64,000 bases of DNA from Candidatus Pelagibacter sp. (GTDB lineage Bacteria; Pseudomonadota; Alphaproteobacteria; Pelagibacterales; Pelagibacteraceae). The translations under genes were made by a program, and so were the position numbers. The DNA lies in assembly GCA_028226535.1 (NCBI GenBank), contig JAOJEG010000001.1, positions 106,317 through 170,316 on the forward strand, read 5' to 3'. Position 1 is the first letter of the stretch. Each line of letters opens with the position of its first letter. A model generated the notes under the pieces. That model did not search any database. It worked only from the letters and a program-made list of their open reading frames with translations, and had not been told where the DNA came from. Positions 16,549 through 25,591 of the stretch are shown in pieces.

Positions 16549-17178
16549 ATGTCACAAAAAAATATAGGTAATAAAATTCCAATTTATAAACTAAAAACAG
16601 GTAAGGAAGTTGAAGATTATTATGATGAATGGACTGTTGAAAATAAATATGACAAAGATATGGTTGACTGGAAGTATTCAGGTCCTCAAGAAACTGTAGA
16701 CCTTTTTGTAAAACATATTCCCACCAAAGATATAAAAATTTTAGATGCAGGCTGCGGAACTGGTCTTGTTGGTATTGAGCTAAAAAAAAATGGTTTCCAA
16801 AAATTTGATGGAGCTGATTTTTCACAAAAAATGCTAAATTTGGTACCAGAAAATATTTATCAAAACTTATTCAAAATCGACCTTAATAAAAAGATTGATA
16901 TAAAAGATAATGCTTATGAGGGAATAACCTGTGTTGGTACTTTTACATTTGGCCATGTTAATCCACCTGCATTAGATGAAATGGTAAGAATTTGTAAAAC
17001 TGGTTCATTAATTTGTTTTACAATCAATATTGGAATTTATGAGGAATATGGATTTGACAAAAAGATCAAAGAATTAGAAGATAAGAATTCTTGGAAAATA
17101 ATTGAATTCTTTAAGTCTAATTATATTGCAAGCAAAGGAGTAAATGCTTGGTTAGTGTTGGCTCAAGTAACTAAATAG
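16549..17178 (+). CDS. Class I SAM-dependent methyltransferase
   Basis: A 209-residue Rossmann-fold methyltransferase with motif I LDAGCGTG (65-72) and the acidic residue after strand 2 (DGADFS). The start ATG directly abuts the preceding stop, so it is in the operon. The N-terminal 50 residues contain a Tyr/Asp-rich segment (VEDYYDEWT) seen in small-molecule methyltransferases. A methyltransferase inside a putative catabolic operon is odd. It could methylate a pathway intermediate or detoxify a product. The substrate is unknown. Confidence 0.85.
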   Translation: MSQKNIGNKIPIYKLKTGKEVEDYYDEWTVENKYDKDMVDWKYSGPQETVDLFVKHIPTKDIKILDAGCGTGLVGIELKKNGFQKFDGADFSQKMLNLVPENIYQNLFKIDLNKKIDIKDNAYEGITCVGTFTFGHVNPPALDEMVRICKTGSLICFTINIGIYEEYGFDKKIKELEDKNSWKIIEFFKSNYIASKGVNAWLVLAQVTK

Positions 17179-17184
17179 ATAAGT

Positions 17185-17772
17185 ATGGATATAAATTTAA
17201 GAAAATTTACAAAATTTGTTGATAAAACTTTCATTGAAGGTGGAAAAAAAGCTAAAGAGCCTGTTCTATTAGTTTCTGTTGCTGCAGTTTTTAAAAACCC
17301 TTGGCACGGACAAGGTTTTGTAGAAGACTTAAGGCCTACAATTTTAGACTTAGCACCTAAATTAGGTGATCTATTAGTCCCAGAATTAATTAAAGAAATA
17401 GGATCTCCTGAACAAATTTTAGCATACGGTAAAGCAGGAGTAGTTGGTTTAAATGGAGAAATAGAACACGCTTCAGCTTTTATACATACTTTAAGATTTG
17501 GTAATAAATTTAGAGATGCAGTTGGTGGAACATCCTATTTAAGTTTCACAAATACCAGAGGACCAGCTGGATCAAAAATTTCTATTCCAATGATGCATAA
17601 AACTGACTCGGGTTTAAGACCTTATTATTTAACACATGAATTCACAATTCACGATGCACCATTTGATGATGAAATTGTAATTGCTATTGGGGGAGCTTCA
17701 AGTGGAAGAGCTCACGCAAGAACTGGTGACAGATATCAAGATATGAAAGAAATGGGTATTGAGCCTAAATAG
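17185..17772 (+). CDS. DUF1185 'amino acid synthesis' family protein
   Basis: The 195-residue protein matches the DUF1185/AA_synth family: a central GKAGVVGLNGEIEHASA block (about 74-90) and a C-terminal IAIGGASSGRAHARTGDR block (about 167-184). These proteins are soluble and compact, and their activity has not been clearly established. Family members are often next to flavin monooxygenases, hydrolases and aldehyde dehydrogenases, as here. The conserved His/Glu pair in EIEHA suggests a catalytic or metal site (inference). No signal peptide is seen. Confidence 0.85.
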   Translation: MDINLRKFTKFVDKTFIEGGKKAKEPVLLVSVAAVFKNPWHGQGFVEDLRPTILDLAPKLGDLLVPELIKEIGSPEQILAYGKAGVVGLNGEIEHASAFIHTLRFGNKFRDAVGGTSYLSFTNTRGPAGSKISIPMMHKTDSGLRPYYLTHEFTIHDAPFDDEIVIAIGGASSGRAHARTGDRYQDMKEMGIEPK

Positions 17773-17778
17773 TGTTTC

Positions 17779-18561
17779 ATGATGACTGGAAATACTGCGT
17801 CAGGAACATTTTATGTTTTTAATAACAAAGAACAATCTATCCCAATAGTTTTTGTTCATGGTGTTGGTTTAACTTACGAAATTTGGCAACCTCAATTAGA
17901 TTTTTTTAAAGATTACTCTAACCTTTCATACGATATTCTTGGACATGGAAAATCATCTTTAACAAAACAAAATATAAGTTTTGATGATTTTTCAGATCAA
18001 CTAATAGAGTTAATTAATGAACTAAAAATTGAAAAAATTCATTTAGTTGGTTTTTCAATTGGCTCTTTAGTAGCTAGAAATTTTGCAACTAGATATGGTG
18101 AACGATTAAGATCACTAATTCTTCTAGGTTCAATATATAAAAGATCTGAACAACAACAAAAAATAGTTAATGAAAGATTTAATCAAGCTAAAAAAGAATT
18201 AAAACTTTCGAGACAGGCATTAAAAAGATGGTTTACTGACAAATATTTAGAAAACAACCCTGATACATATGAAAAAATTAGCTCAATTTTATCTGGAAAC
18301 AATATGGCAAATTTTTTAAAAGTTTATGAGCTATTTGTTAAACATAAAAATGATGAAGACTTTAAAAAAATACAAGCCAAAACATTAGTAATGACTGGAG
18401 AACATGATATTGGTTCTACAATTGAGATGTCGCAACAATTAAATAATATAATCAAGGATAGTGAGTTAAAAATTATTAAAGATGGTAAACATCTTTGTGG
18501 TATTGAATGTGCTGATGAGGTAAATTTATCTATTAAAAATTTTATAGAGAAATATGAGTAA
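17779..18561 (+). CDS. Alpha/beta-hydrolase-fold hydrolase
   Basis: A 260-residue hydrolase with the oxyanion HG (27-28), nucleophile elbow GFSIGS (91-96, Ser93), acid residue near GEHDIG (Asp) and the final His in DGKHLC. This pattern is typical of enol-lactonases and C-C hydrolases of ring-cleavage pathways. It follows the DUF1185 gene by six bases and overlaps the aldehyde dehydrogenase gene by 8 bases. Together they suggest hydrolysis of an opened product followed by aldehyde oxidation. The substrate is not determinable. The start could be the second Met codon, one residue in. Confidence 0.85.
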   Translation: MMTGNTASGTFYVFNNKEQSIPIVFVHGVGLTYEIWQPQLDFFKDYSNLSYDILGHGKSSLTKQNISFDDFSDQLIELINELKIEKIHLVGFSIGSLVARNFATRYGERLRSLILLGSIYKRSEQQQKIVNERFNQAKKELKLSRQALKRWFTDKYLENNPDTYEKISSILSGNNMANFLKVYELFVKHKNDEDFKKIQAKTLVMTGEHDIGSTIEMSQQLNNIIKDSELKIIKDGKHLCGIECADEVNLSIKNFIEKYE

Positions 18562-20035
18562 ACTAAAACAATACAAAATGTTCATTAATGGAGAGTGGGT
18601 TGACTCTGAAAGTAAAAAAACTTTTGAAACTTTAAACCCTGAAAATAATGAACCTTGGGCAATCGTCCCTGAAGCAAGTGCTAAAGATGTAAACAACGCA
18701 GTAAATGCAGCACAAAAGGCATTTGAGGGTGATTGGCCAAAATTACTTCCTAAAGAAAGAGCAAAATTTTTGAGAATGATCGGACAGCAGTTAAGAGACA
18801 ATGCTGAAATGCTTGGTGAGATAGAAACCATTGATACTGGTAAAATTATTAGAGAGACTAAAAAACAAGCAATTTATATCGCTGACTATTATGATTATTA
18901 TGCAGGCCTTGCAGATAAAGTTGAAGGAACAGTGCTTCCAATTGACAAGCCAAACATTCAAGCAATAACAACTAGAATACCAATTGGTGTAATTGCAGCA
19001 ATTATTCCCTGGAATTCACAAATGTTTTTAACTGCAACAAAGTTAGCTCCTGCTCTAGCAATGGGTAACACTGTAGTCATTAAATCTTCAGAACTTGCTC
19101 CTGCAGTCATGTTTGAATTCGCAAAACTTATAGAACAAACTGGACTTCCAAAAGGAGTGGTAAATGTTATCACTGGCTTTGGTGCTCCATGTGGAAAAAC
19201 ACTAACAACACATGATTTAGTTGAAAAAATTGCTTTCACAGGTGGTCCAGAAACTGCAAGACATATCATTAGAAATTCTGCAGACAATTTATCTGAAGTA
19301 AGTCTAGAGCTAGGTGGAAAAAGTCCAGTAGCAGTGTTTGATGATGCAGAGCAAGAAAATGCAATTAATGGAATTGTTGCAGGAATATTTGGTGCAAGTG
19401 GTCAAAGCTGTATAGCTGGATCTAGACTTTATATTCAGGAAGGTATTTACGATGAGTTTCTAGACAAACTATCTAATCGAGCATCTAAAATTAAAATTGG
19501 AACACCCATGGATCCAGAAACTGAAATGGGACCGTTAAGTAGTTTTAAACAATTAGAAACTATTGAAAAAAATATTAAAGATACAATTGACCAAGGTGGA
19601 AAAATTAAATGTGGTGGAAAAAGAGACTCTTTTTCTAACAAAGGATATTACTTTCCTCCAACAATTATTGAATGTGATAATCATAATTTACCTGTTGCAG
19701 AAAATGAGTTATTTGGGCCTGTTTTATCAGTTATGAAATTTAATACAGAGCAAGAAGTAATCGCTAAAATGAATGATAATAAATATGGTTTATCCTCAGG
19801 TGTTTATACCAGCAATCTGTCTAGAGGTATGAGAGTTTCCAAAGCAATACGAGCAGGAATAACATTTGTAAATACTTACAGATTAATTTCTCCATCTGCT
19901 CCATTTGGAGGCATCAAAGATAGTGGTTATGGTAAAGAAGCAGGTATCGAGTCAATTAAAGATTATACTAGAGTTAAAACAACTTGGTTTTATACTTCAG
20001 ACGAACCATCACTAGATCCTTTCTCAATAAGATAA
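18554..20035 (+). CDS. NAD(P)-dependent aldehyde dehydrogenase
   Basis: A full-length 493-residue aldehyde dehydrogenase with the oxyanion Asn154 (PWNSQ), general base Glu252 (LELGG) and catalytic Cys286 (GQSCIAG). It closes the LLM/ThDP/hydrolase module. Betaine-aldehyde dehydrogenase is one possibility because a choline dehydrogenase-like gene is 8 kb upstream, but its operon position argues for a module-specific aldehyde. Its start overlaps the hydrolase gene. All catalytic residues are intact, so it should be active. Confidence 0.9.
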   Translation: MSKLKQYKMFINGEWVDSESKKTFETLNPENNEPWAIVPEASAKDVNNAVNAAQKAFEGDWPKLLPKERAKFLRMIGQQLRDNAEMLGEIETIDTGKIIRETKKQAIYIADYYDYYAGLADKVEGTVLPIDKPNIQAITTRIPIGVIAAIIPWNSQMFLTATKLAPALAMGNTVVIKSSELAPAVMFEFAKLIEQTGLPKGVVNVITGFGAPCGKTLTTHDLVEKIAFTGGPETARHIIRNSADNLSEVSLELGGKSPVAVFDDAEQENAINGIVAGIFGASGQSCIAGSRLYIQEGIYDEFLDKLSNRASKIKIGTPMDPETEMGPLSSFKQLETIEKNIKDTIDQGGKIKCGGKRDSFSNKGYYFPPTIIECDNHNLPVAENELFGPVLSVMKFNTEQEVIAKMNDNKYGLSSGVYTSNLSRGMRVSKAIRAGITFVNTYRLISPSAPFGGIKDSGYGKEAGIESIKDYTRVKTTWFYTSDEPSLDPFSIR

Positions 20036-20039
20036 TATT

Positions 20040-20897
20040 TTGACTCCAAAACATACAGCTTTGATTGTTTTGGTAATGTTTTTTTTGGGAAGCGCCTATC
20101 CTCTTGGTAAATTTGGCTTGAATGCATCAATGAACCCTATTTTTTTTGGAGCACTAAGGATGGGATTTGTTTTTTTATGTTTACTGCCATTTTGTAAAAT
20201 AATTATTCCTAAAAAAAAATATATATTACCTCTTATTGGCTTTTCAATTTGTATGGGTGCTGGTGTAAATATGTTTTTATATTTATCAATAAATGCAGTA
20301 ACTTTATTAGCACCTATTACAATTGGAGCTCAACTTTCAATACCTTTTGCAATTTTGATAAGTTCTCTTTTTCTTAAAGAGAGTATCAGTAATAAAAAAT
20401 GGTTTTTTATTTTTTCGTCTTTTTTAGGAATATTATTGATAGCATTTGATCCAAATATTTTAGATGAAATCATTGGCACATTTTTAGTTTTTGGAATGGC
20501 TTTTTTTTATGGATTATCTCAGGTTTTTTCCAGGTACATAAAAGATTTAGATGTGAAGTTTACTAATTCTTTCATGGGTCTAGTAGGTTTTATAATTTTA
20601 ATTATTTTCTCTCAAATATTCGAAGGAAATATAATCGAGCAAACAAAAAAAGTTGAAGCTGCTGGTTGGCTTGCAGTTATGTATGCGGGTATGATTATTT
20701 CAATTATGGGTCACATGATGATGTTTTATCTTTATAAATTTTATCCTGTTGGGATGGTAATGCCTTTTTACTCTTTATTTCCTGTGTTTGGATTAATTTT
20801 AACTTTTTTTATATTCAAAGAAGTTCCATCTACAATAACAATATTTGGCGGCATAATTGTTATTAGCTCAATATATTTGCTTCAAAAAACGAGATAA
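20040..20897 (+). CDS. DMT-superfamily (EamA) transporter
   Basis: A 285-residue hydrophobic protein with about ten transmembrane segments in two EamA repeats (the FLKESISNKKW junction closes the first). The best start is a TTG at 20040, 4 bases after the aldehyde dehydrogenase stop. It is probably the last gene of the module and may import the substrate or export a product. It is a different paralogue from the DMT genes at 10433 and 39206; three in one window is notable. Confidence 0.8.
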   Translation: MTPKHTALIVLVMFFLGSAYPLGKFGLNASMNPIFFGALRMGFVFLCLLPFCKIIIPKKKYILPLIGFSICMGAGVNMFLYLSINAVTLLAPITIGAQLSIPFAILISSLFLKESISNKKWFFIFSSFLGILLIAFDPNILDEIIGTFLVFGMAFFYGLSQVFSRYIKDLDVKFTNSFMGLVGFIILIIFSQIFEGNIIEQTKKVEAAGWLAVMYAGMIISIMGHMMMFYLYKFYPVGMVMPFYSLFPVFGLILTFFIFKEVPSTITIFGGIIVISSIYLLQKTR

Positions 20898-20948
20898 TTT
20901 AGTCGTTGAATTGTTTGAATAATCATCATTTAATTGTGTTTTTATAAA

Positions 20949-20958
20949 TTGTTAACAA
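20949..20958. promoter_or_regulatory. Palindrome upstream of the Liv-type binding-protein gene
   Basis: TTGTTAACAA is a perfect 10-base palindrome, 15 bases before the start of the binding-protein gene and just ahead of its AGAGGAAG ribosome site. It could be an operator half-site, but short A/T palindromes are frequent by chance in this genome. Confidence 0.2.
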
Positions 20959-20973
20959 TAAAAGAGGAAGATA

Positions 20974-22164
20974 ATGAAAAAACTATTTATTGCTGCATTT
21001 ATGTTTGTTTCAAGTTTTGGAACTAATGTAATGGCAGACGGACATGCGATTAAAATGGGGATCATCTTGGGATTTACTGGTCCTATTGAGTCTCTAACAC
21101 CAGCGATGGCAGCATCTGCGGAACTTGCTTTTAAAGAAGCATCAGACTCAGGTTCGCTATTAGGTGGAAAAAAAATTGAAGTAGTAAGAGCAGACTCAAC
21201 TTGTGTTGACTCAGCAGCAGCAACTGCAGCAGCTGAAGGTGTTATTTCACAAGGTGTAGCAGCTATCATGGGTGCTGACTGTTCAGGTGTAACTGGTGCG
21301 ATTGCATCAAATGTTGCTGTACCAAATGGTGTAGTAATGATTTCACCATCAGCAACTTCTCCAGGATTAACAACTCTAGATGATAATGGATATTTCTTTA
21401 GAACTGCTCCATCAGATGCTAGAGGTGGTCAAATCTTAGCTGATATTACTAAAGACAGAAAAGTAAAAAGTGTAGCAATCACTTACACTAACAATGACTA
21501 TGGAAAAGGTTTAGCTGATGTTTATAAAGCAGCAGTTGAAAGTCATGGAATTAAAGTAACTGCTGTAACTGCTCATGAAGATGGTAAAGCAGATTACTCA
21601 TCTGAAGTTGCAACTCTTGCTTCTGCAGGTGGTGATGCAGTAGCAGTAATTGGTTATCTTGACCAAGGTGGTAAAGGAATTATCCAAGCTTCTTTAGATT
21701 CTGGTGCATTTGATAAGTTTATTTTATCAGATGGTATGATCGGTCAATCTTTAGTTGATGCATTTGGAAAAGATTTAAGCAAATCTTTTGGTTCAATGCC
21801 TGGTTCAACTGGAAAAGGTGCTGGTGTATTTGCTGATGTAGCAAAAGCTGGTGGTATTGATTCTTCTGGGCCATACACAGGTGAGTCTTACGATGCTGCA
21901 GCTTTAATTGTTTTAGCAATGCAAGCAGGTAACTCTCATGATAGAGCATCAATTGCAAAAAATGTAATGGGTGTAGCTAACGCTCCTGGAACTAAAATTT
22001 ATCCAGGTGAGCTTAAAAAAGGATTGGATTTACTAGCTCAAGGTAAAAAGATAAATTACGAAGGTGCTACTGGAGTAACTTTTACTGATGTTGGTGAAGC
22101 TGAAGGTTCTTTCTTAGAGCAAGAAATAAAAGGCGGAAAATTTAAAACTAAAAAACAAAGATAA
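20974..22164 (+). CDS. Branched-chain amino acid/amide-type ABC transporter substrate-binding protein
   Basis: A 396-residue Leu/Ile/Val-type periplasmic binding protein with a signal peptide ending near ADGHA (about residue 24) and the family sequence MGIILGFTGPIESLTP at the mature start. Ala/Gly-rich and better codon-biased than its neighbours, it looks highly expressed. The strong ribosome site AGAGGAAG precedes the ATG. It stands alone on this strand; the nearest permease and ATPase genes (24221-28095) lack a binding protein in their own run, so this is their likely partner. The ligand is unknown. Confidence 0.9.
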   Translation: MKKLFIAAFMFVSSFGTNVMADGHAIKMGIILGFTGPIESLTPAMAASAELAFKEASDSGSLLGGKKIEVVRADSTCVDSAAATAAAEGVISQGVAAIMGADCSGVTGAIASNVAVPNGVVMISPSATSPGLTTLDDNGYFFRTAPSDARGGQILADITKDRKVKSVAITYTNNDYGKGLADVYKAAVESHGIKVTAVTAHEDGKADYSSEVATLASAGGDAVAVIGYLDQGGKGIIQASLDSGAFDKFILSDGMIGQSLVDAFGKDLSKSFGSMPGSTGKGAGVFADVAKAGGIDSSGPYTGESYDAAALIVLAMQAGNSHDRASIAKNVMGVANAPGTKIYPGELKKGLDLLAQGKKINYEGATGVTFTDVGEAEGSFLEQEIKGGKFKTKKQR

Positions 22165-22178
22165 TTATTATCTATTTA

Positions 22179-22213
22179 AAAACCCCAGTAATGAAAATTA
22201 CTGGGGTTTTTTT
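22179..22213. terminator. Strong intrinsic terminator between convergent genes
   Basis: A perfect 14-bp stem, AAAACCCCAGTAAT (22179-22192) and ATTACTGGGGTTTT (22197-22210), with a GAAA tetraloop and seven Ts on the rightward side. The A-run on the left also makes it work for the leftward transcript. It ends the binding-protein transcript and probably the long minus-strand operon. Confidence 0.95.
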
Positions 22214-22217
22214 ATAT

Positions 22218-22979
22218 CTAAATAGTACTAAAAATTCTCAAAATACCAAAAATTGAGATAATTATTAAGAAATAGAAAACAACTTTTCTGTAAAGCTGTT
22301 CCTTACTCTTAATAAAAAACTTATTTCCAATAAATACGCCTATCGGTAAGATTATAATTAATGGAAATGTTCGATAGATTGTAATCATATCAACAATACC
22401 CCCAAAGAAACTTAAAATAAAAGCATAAACATCTGTTAAAAAGAATAACGCCGCTAATGAACCACGAATTACGGCTGGCTGTATACTTGTTACTAGTAAG
22501 AATAATGCTACAGGCATTCCTCCTAGTGTTGTTAATCCATTTAAAGTTCCAGAAATAACTCCCGTAAAAATTTTGGATTGATCATTATTAATATTTCTAT
22601 TTGTGTAACCTTTCATTAGAAGAACGGAGAAAAAAATAATTATTAAGCATACATATAAATGGGTAGTTTCTGGTGAAAGATATTTTAATAGATACAATCC
22701 AATTGGTGATCCAACCGCAATTCCTATCAATAACTTTAATACAAAACTCCAATCTATTTTATTCCATATGTATGGAATCATAAAAATACTAATAAAAACC
22801 TCTAATATCAAAATGATTGGAACAATTTCTATAGCAGGAAGTATAAAAGAAAAACCAGAAATACATGTAGCTGAAAATCCAAAACCATTAAAACCTCTTA
22901 TTATTGAAGCAACAAATACAATAAATATTATAAAATAAATTTCTAATAGGCTGAGCTGAAAATAAGATAAAAAGTCCAT
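22218..22979 (-). CDS. TauE/SafE-family (sulfite exporter-like) membrane transporter
   Basis: A 253-residue, eight-helix-type membrane protein of the TauE/SafE (DUF81) family, with the two repeated GFNGFGFSA and GTLNGLTTLGGMP-like blocks near residues 29 and 140. Members export sulfite, sulfoacetate or other small anions. It is the last gene of a long minus-strand run and starts one base after the MFS gene. A sulfonate link is tempting because of the TauD-like and Xsc-like genes in the window, but the substrate is not proven. Confidence 0.85.
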   Translation of the reverse strand: MDFLSYFQLSLLEIYFIIFIVFVASIIRGFNGFGFSATCISGFSFILPAIEIVPIILILEVFISIFMIPYIWNKIDWSFVLKLLIGIAVGSPIGLYLLKYLSPETTHLYVCLIIIFFSVLLMKGYTNRNINNDQSKIFTGVISGTLNGLTTLGGMPVALFLLVTSIQPAVIRGSLAALFFLTDVYAFILSFFGGIVDMITIYRTFPLIIILPIGVFIGNKFFIKSKEQLYRKVVFYFLIIISIFGILRIFSTI

Positions 22980-22980
22980 C

Positions 22981-24144
22981 TTACTTTTTTTCTTTTAAAT
23001 CAGCTCTCAGTGTGGAAATTGCAATAATAATTAAAAAAATTATACAGATTAAATTCATTGTTTTCCAACTTGTTAAAGTTAAGAAAATTCCAGCAGATAA
23101 ACTTGCTATAGCTTGAATTGTATAAACAATAAGATCATTAAACCCTTGTGCTTTAAACTTTTCTTCTTCTTTATATGACAAAACCAACAAACTCGTCCCT
23201 GATATAAATAGAAAATTCCAACCTAAGCCTAAAAAAATTAGAGCTATTAAATAATTCAAAAAGTTCTGCTCAAATAAACTTAATAAAATTGTTATTAAAA
23301 ATAAAACAATCCCTGTATACATAATTTTACTATGACCAAATTTTTTTATCAAATTACCTGTAATCAAAGATGGTAAAAACATTGCTGCTATATGAAGTTG
23401 AATTACAAAACCTGTTTTAGCTAAGCTTATTTTTTCCATCACATGCATGCTAATTGGAGTGGCGGTCATTAAGAATGACATTACTGCGTATGCGAATGCA
23501 GAAGCAACTAAGGCTTGTAAAAATCTAGGTTGAGAAATTAATTCAATGTAACTTCTACTACTCTTTTTAGTCACTTCATATTTTTTGTGATTATCATTAT
23601 AAAAGAATAAAAATATTGTGGATGTAAGTGTCAAAACTGCTAAAGCAATATATGACCCAGCATATAAATGTTGTGGGATAATTTCTTTTGAAATATTTGC
23701 TAAATTTGGCCCTATAAAAGCAGACCCAATACCTGCTAATAATATTATAGAGATAGCTTTTGGGGCCATTTCTTTATCAACTGTTTCAACAGCCGCAAAT
23801 CGATATTGATGACTAAAAGCAACTCCTGCTCCAATAAAAAAACATCCTAAATTAAATAATATAAAACTTTCTATAATTATTGAGCAAGCTGCTATTAAAG
23901 ATGCTAAAGAACATCCAATAGAAGCAAAAATAAATCCCAATCTTCTCCCTATTATACTCATTATTTTCGCTGCAAACATTGCAAAAATTGCAATACCCAC
24001 TATCGAAAGTGCCATTGGTAAAGTTGCTAAAAATTTTATGGGGCTAAATTGAGAGCCAATAATTCCACTTAAAAAAACTGTAACTGGAGCAGCTGTAAAT
24101 GCAAAAATTTGGCTTAAAATTAATAGCCAAAGGTTTTTATTCAT
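22981..24144 (-). CDS. Major facilitator superfamily transporter
   Basis: A 387-residue MFS carrier with about twelve transmembrane helices. The loop between helices 2 and 3 has the GRRLGF version of the MFS signature (about 66-71). Its ATG overlaps the stop of the 22-codon micropeptide frame (TAATG), which suggests translational coupling. No drug-efflux or sugar motif is recognised, so the substrate is unknown. The YbfB-type and Bcr-type branches are possible relatives. Confidence 0.85.
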   Translation of the reverse strand: MNKNLWLLILSQIFAFTAAPVTVFLSGIIGSQFSPIKFLATLPMALSIVGIAIFAMFAAKIMSIIGRRLGFIFASIGCSLASLIAACSIIIESFILFNLGCFFIGAGVAFSHQYRFAAVETVDKEMAPKAISIILLAGIGSAFIGPNLANISKEIIPQHLYAGSYIALAVLTLTSTIFLFFYNDNHKKYEVTKKSSRSYIELISQPRFLQALVASAFAYAVMSFLMTATPISMHVMEKISLAKTGFVIQLHIAAMFLPSLITGNLIKKFGHSKIMYTGIVLFLITILLSLFEQNFLNYLIALIFLGLGWNFLFISGTSLLVLSYKEEEKFKAQGFNDLIVYTIQAIASLSAGIFLTLTSWKTMNLICIIFLIIIAISTLRADLKEKK

Positions 24145-24212
24145 TAAAATATATACTTATCTGCCATATACATGGCCCAAGCTATTGCAGCACCTAATAT
24201 AATATATTTCAT
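24144..24212 (-). CDS. Candidate 22-residue membrane micropeptide
   Basis: Between livM and the MFS gene the minus strand encodes a short frame starting at ATG 24212 and ending in a TAA that overlaps the MFS ATG. The peptide is a single hydrophobic helix (ILGAAIAWAMYMA) flanked by Lys and Asp, like regulatory transporter micropeptides. The frame fills the gap almost exactly, which is unusual for a chance ORF in such a compact genome. There is no strong ribosome site, so expression would rest on coupling to livM. It is unproven. Confidence 0.45.
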   Translation of the reverse strand: MKYIILGAAIAWAMYMADKYIF

Positions 24213-24220
24213 ATTAAAAA

Positions 24221-25591
24221 TTATTTTATTTCTATTTTTTCAGGAAGTATACCCTTTGGCCTAAATCTCATTATCAACAATAAACCTAAGCCCATCATCA
24301 AAAATCTAAAATATGGTACACTCTCTATTAAGTGAGCTTTTAAAGCATTAGTTTCAGGTATTCCTGCTGTGAAAAAGTTAATTAAAAATAATGCTATCGG
24401 TGCAGCTTCAATCCATAAAAACCAAACAACAAATCCACCAAGAATTGCTCCAAAATTATTACCACTTCCTCCTACAATAACCATTACCCAAATTAAAAAT
24501 GTATATCTCATAGGTCTATAACTTCCTGGTGTAAATAAACCATCTTGTGTAACTAACATTGCACCAGCTATCCCAACAATTGCAGAACCAAGAATAAATA
24601 TTAGAAGATGTTGCTTAACAACATTTTTACCCATTGCATTAGCAGCTACTTCATTATCTCTAATAGCTCTCATCATTCTTCCCCACGGAGAGTAAAGAGC
24701 TTTTTGAGTTAAAATTAAAAGTATAATAACAATAACTAAAAATAATCCTGAATAACAAAGCTTAACAAAAACAGATGATCCTTCGATTACCAATTGATTT
24801 AATGCTGCCTGTCGATCAGCTAAATTTGAGATCAAAGCTAATTTTCCAGAATTAAATCTTTCGACTAAATTAATAAACCATTCAGTTGTTTGAAGATCAA
24901 CTTCATAAGGTGCTGGCCTTTTTAAACCTATTACATTTTTAACACCTCTAGTTAACCAATCTTCATGCTTAATTATTGCAATTACAATTTCAGAAATAAG
25001 CAAAGTTGCAATTGCCAAGTAATCAGCTCTTAAACCTAAAGCTACTTTACCAACTATAAAAGCTAACCCGCCTGCAAAAAATGCTCCAACAATCCAGGAA
25101 AAAATAATTGGTAACCCAAAGCCACCAAGAAATCCTGTTTTTGCAGGATTGACTCCCTCAATCGCTTCAATTCCAGGTTCTGCAGTTATTCTGATAATTA
25201 TAATTCCAGCAACAATAATAGCAGCTATTCCATAAGTTCTAAATTTTGATTTTTCAAAATGTTTTAGAATAAATCTTATAGCTAAAACCATTACAATTAT
25301 TAGCCATAGACACATTAAAATATCAAATCCTCCAGCTCGCCATGCTTCTTGCACTGGGTCTACTGAAATTAATACAGCTGCTAAACCTCCCAGGGCTGTA
25401 TAACCCATAATTCCAAAATTAATTAATCCCGCATAACCCCACTGAATATTAGCACCCATAGTCATTACTGCAGAAATTAAACAAAGATTAAATATTGATA
25501 ATGCAACGTTCCAAGATTGAAAAATTCCAACTAGAATAATTAAACCCATCATTATGCTGTACGCTGCGATTACATTTAAATTCTTTCTCAC
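24221..25591 (-). CDS. livM: Branched-chain amino acid-type ABC transporter permease (LivM)
   Basis: A 456-residue permease of the LivM family, longer than most because of an insertion with Arg/Thr-rich sequence between about residues 210 and 270 (VERFNSGKLALISN region). The family motif with the EAA-like segment (RDNEVAANAMGKNVVKQ, about 336-352) is present. It begins at GTG overlapping the livH stop (GTGA). It is the second permease of the first Liv importer. The ligand (branched-chain amino acids, amides or urea) is unknown. Confidence 0.9.
   Translation of the reverse strand: MRKNLNVIAAYSIMMGLIILVGIFQSWNVALSIFNLCLISAVMTMGANIQWGYAGLINFGIMGYTALGGLAAVLISVDPVQEAWRAGGFDILMCLWLIIVMVLAIRFILKHFEKSKFRTYGIAAIIVAGIIIIRITAEPGIEAIEGVNPAKTGFLGGFGLPIIFSWIVGAFFAGGLAFIVGKVALGLRADYLAIATLLISEIVIAIIKHEDWLTRGVKNVIGLKRPAPYEVDLQTTEWFINLVERFNSGKLALISNLADRQAALNQLVIEGSSVFVKLCYSGLFLVIVIILLILTQKALYSPWGRMMRAIRDNEVAANAMGKNVVKQHLLIFILGSAIVGIAGAMLVTQDGLFTPGSYRPMRYTFLIWVMVIVGGSGNNFGAILGGFVVWFLWIEAAPIALFLINFFTAGIPETNALKAHLIESVPYFRFLMMGLGLLLIMRFRPKGILPEKIEIK

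Noticed and set aside
16529..16825. Minus-strand frame overlapping the ThDP/methyltransferase junction
   Set aside because: Antisense to two clear genes, His/Gln/Tyr-rich, with no recognisable domain.
18554..20035. Calling the aldehyde dehydrogenase betB
   Set aside because: Catalytic residues do not give the substrate and it is coupled to the LLM/hydrolase module, not to the choline dehydrogenase-like gene.
21719..21958. Minus-strand frame of 79 codons inside the Liv binding-protein gene
   Set aside because: Gln/His/Leu-rich shadow of a well-supported gene; no family features and no ribosome site.
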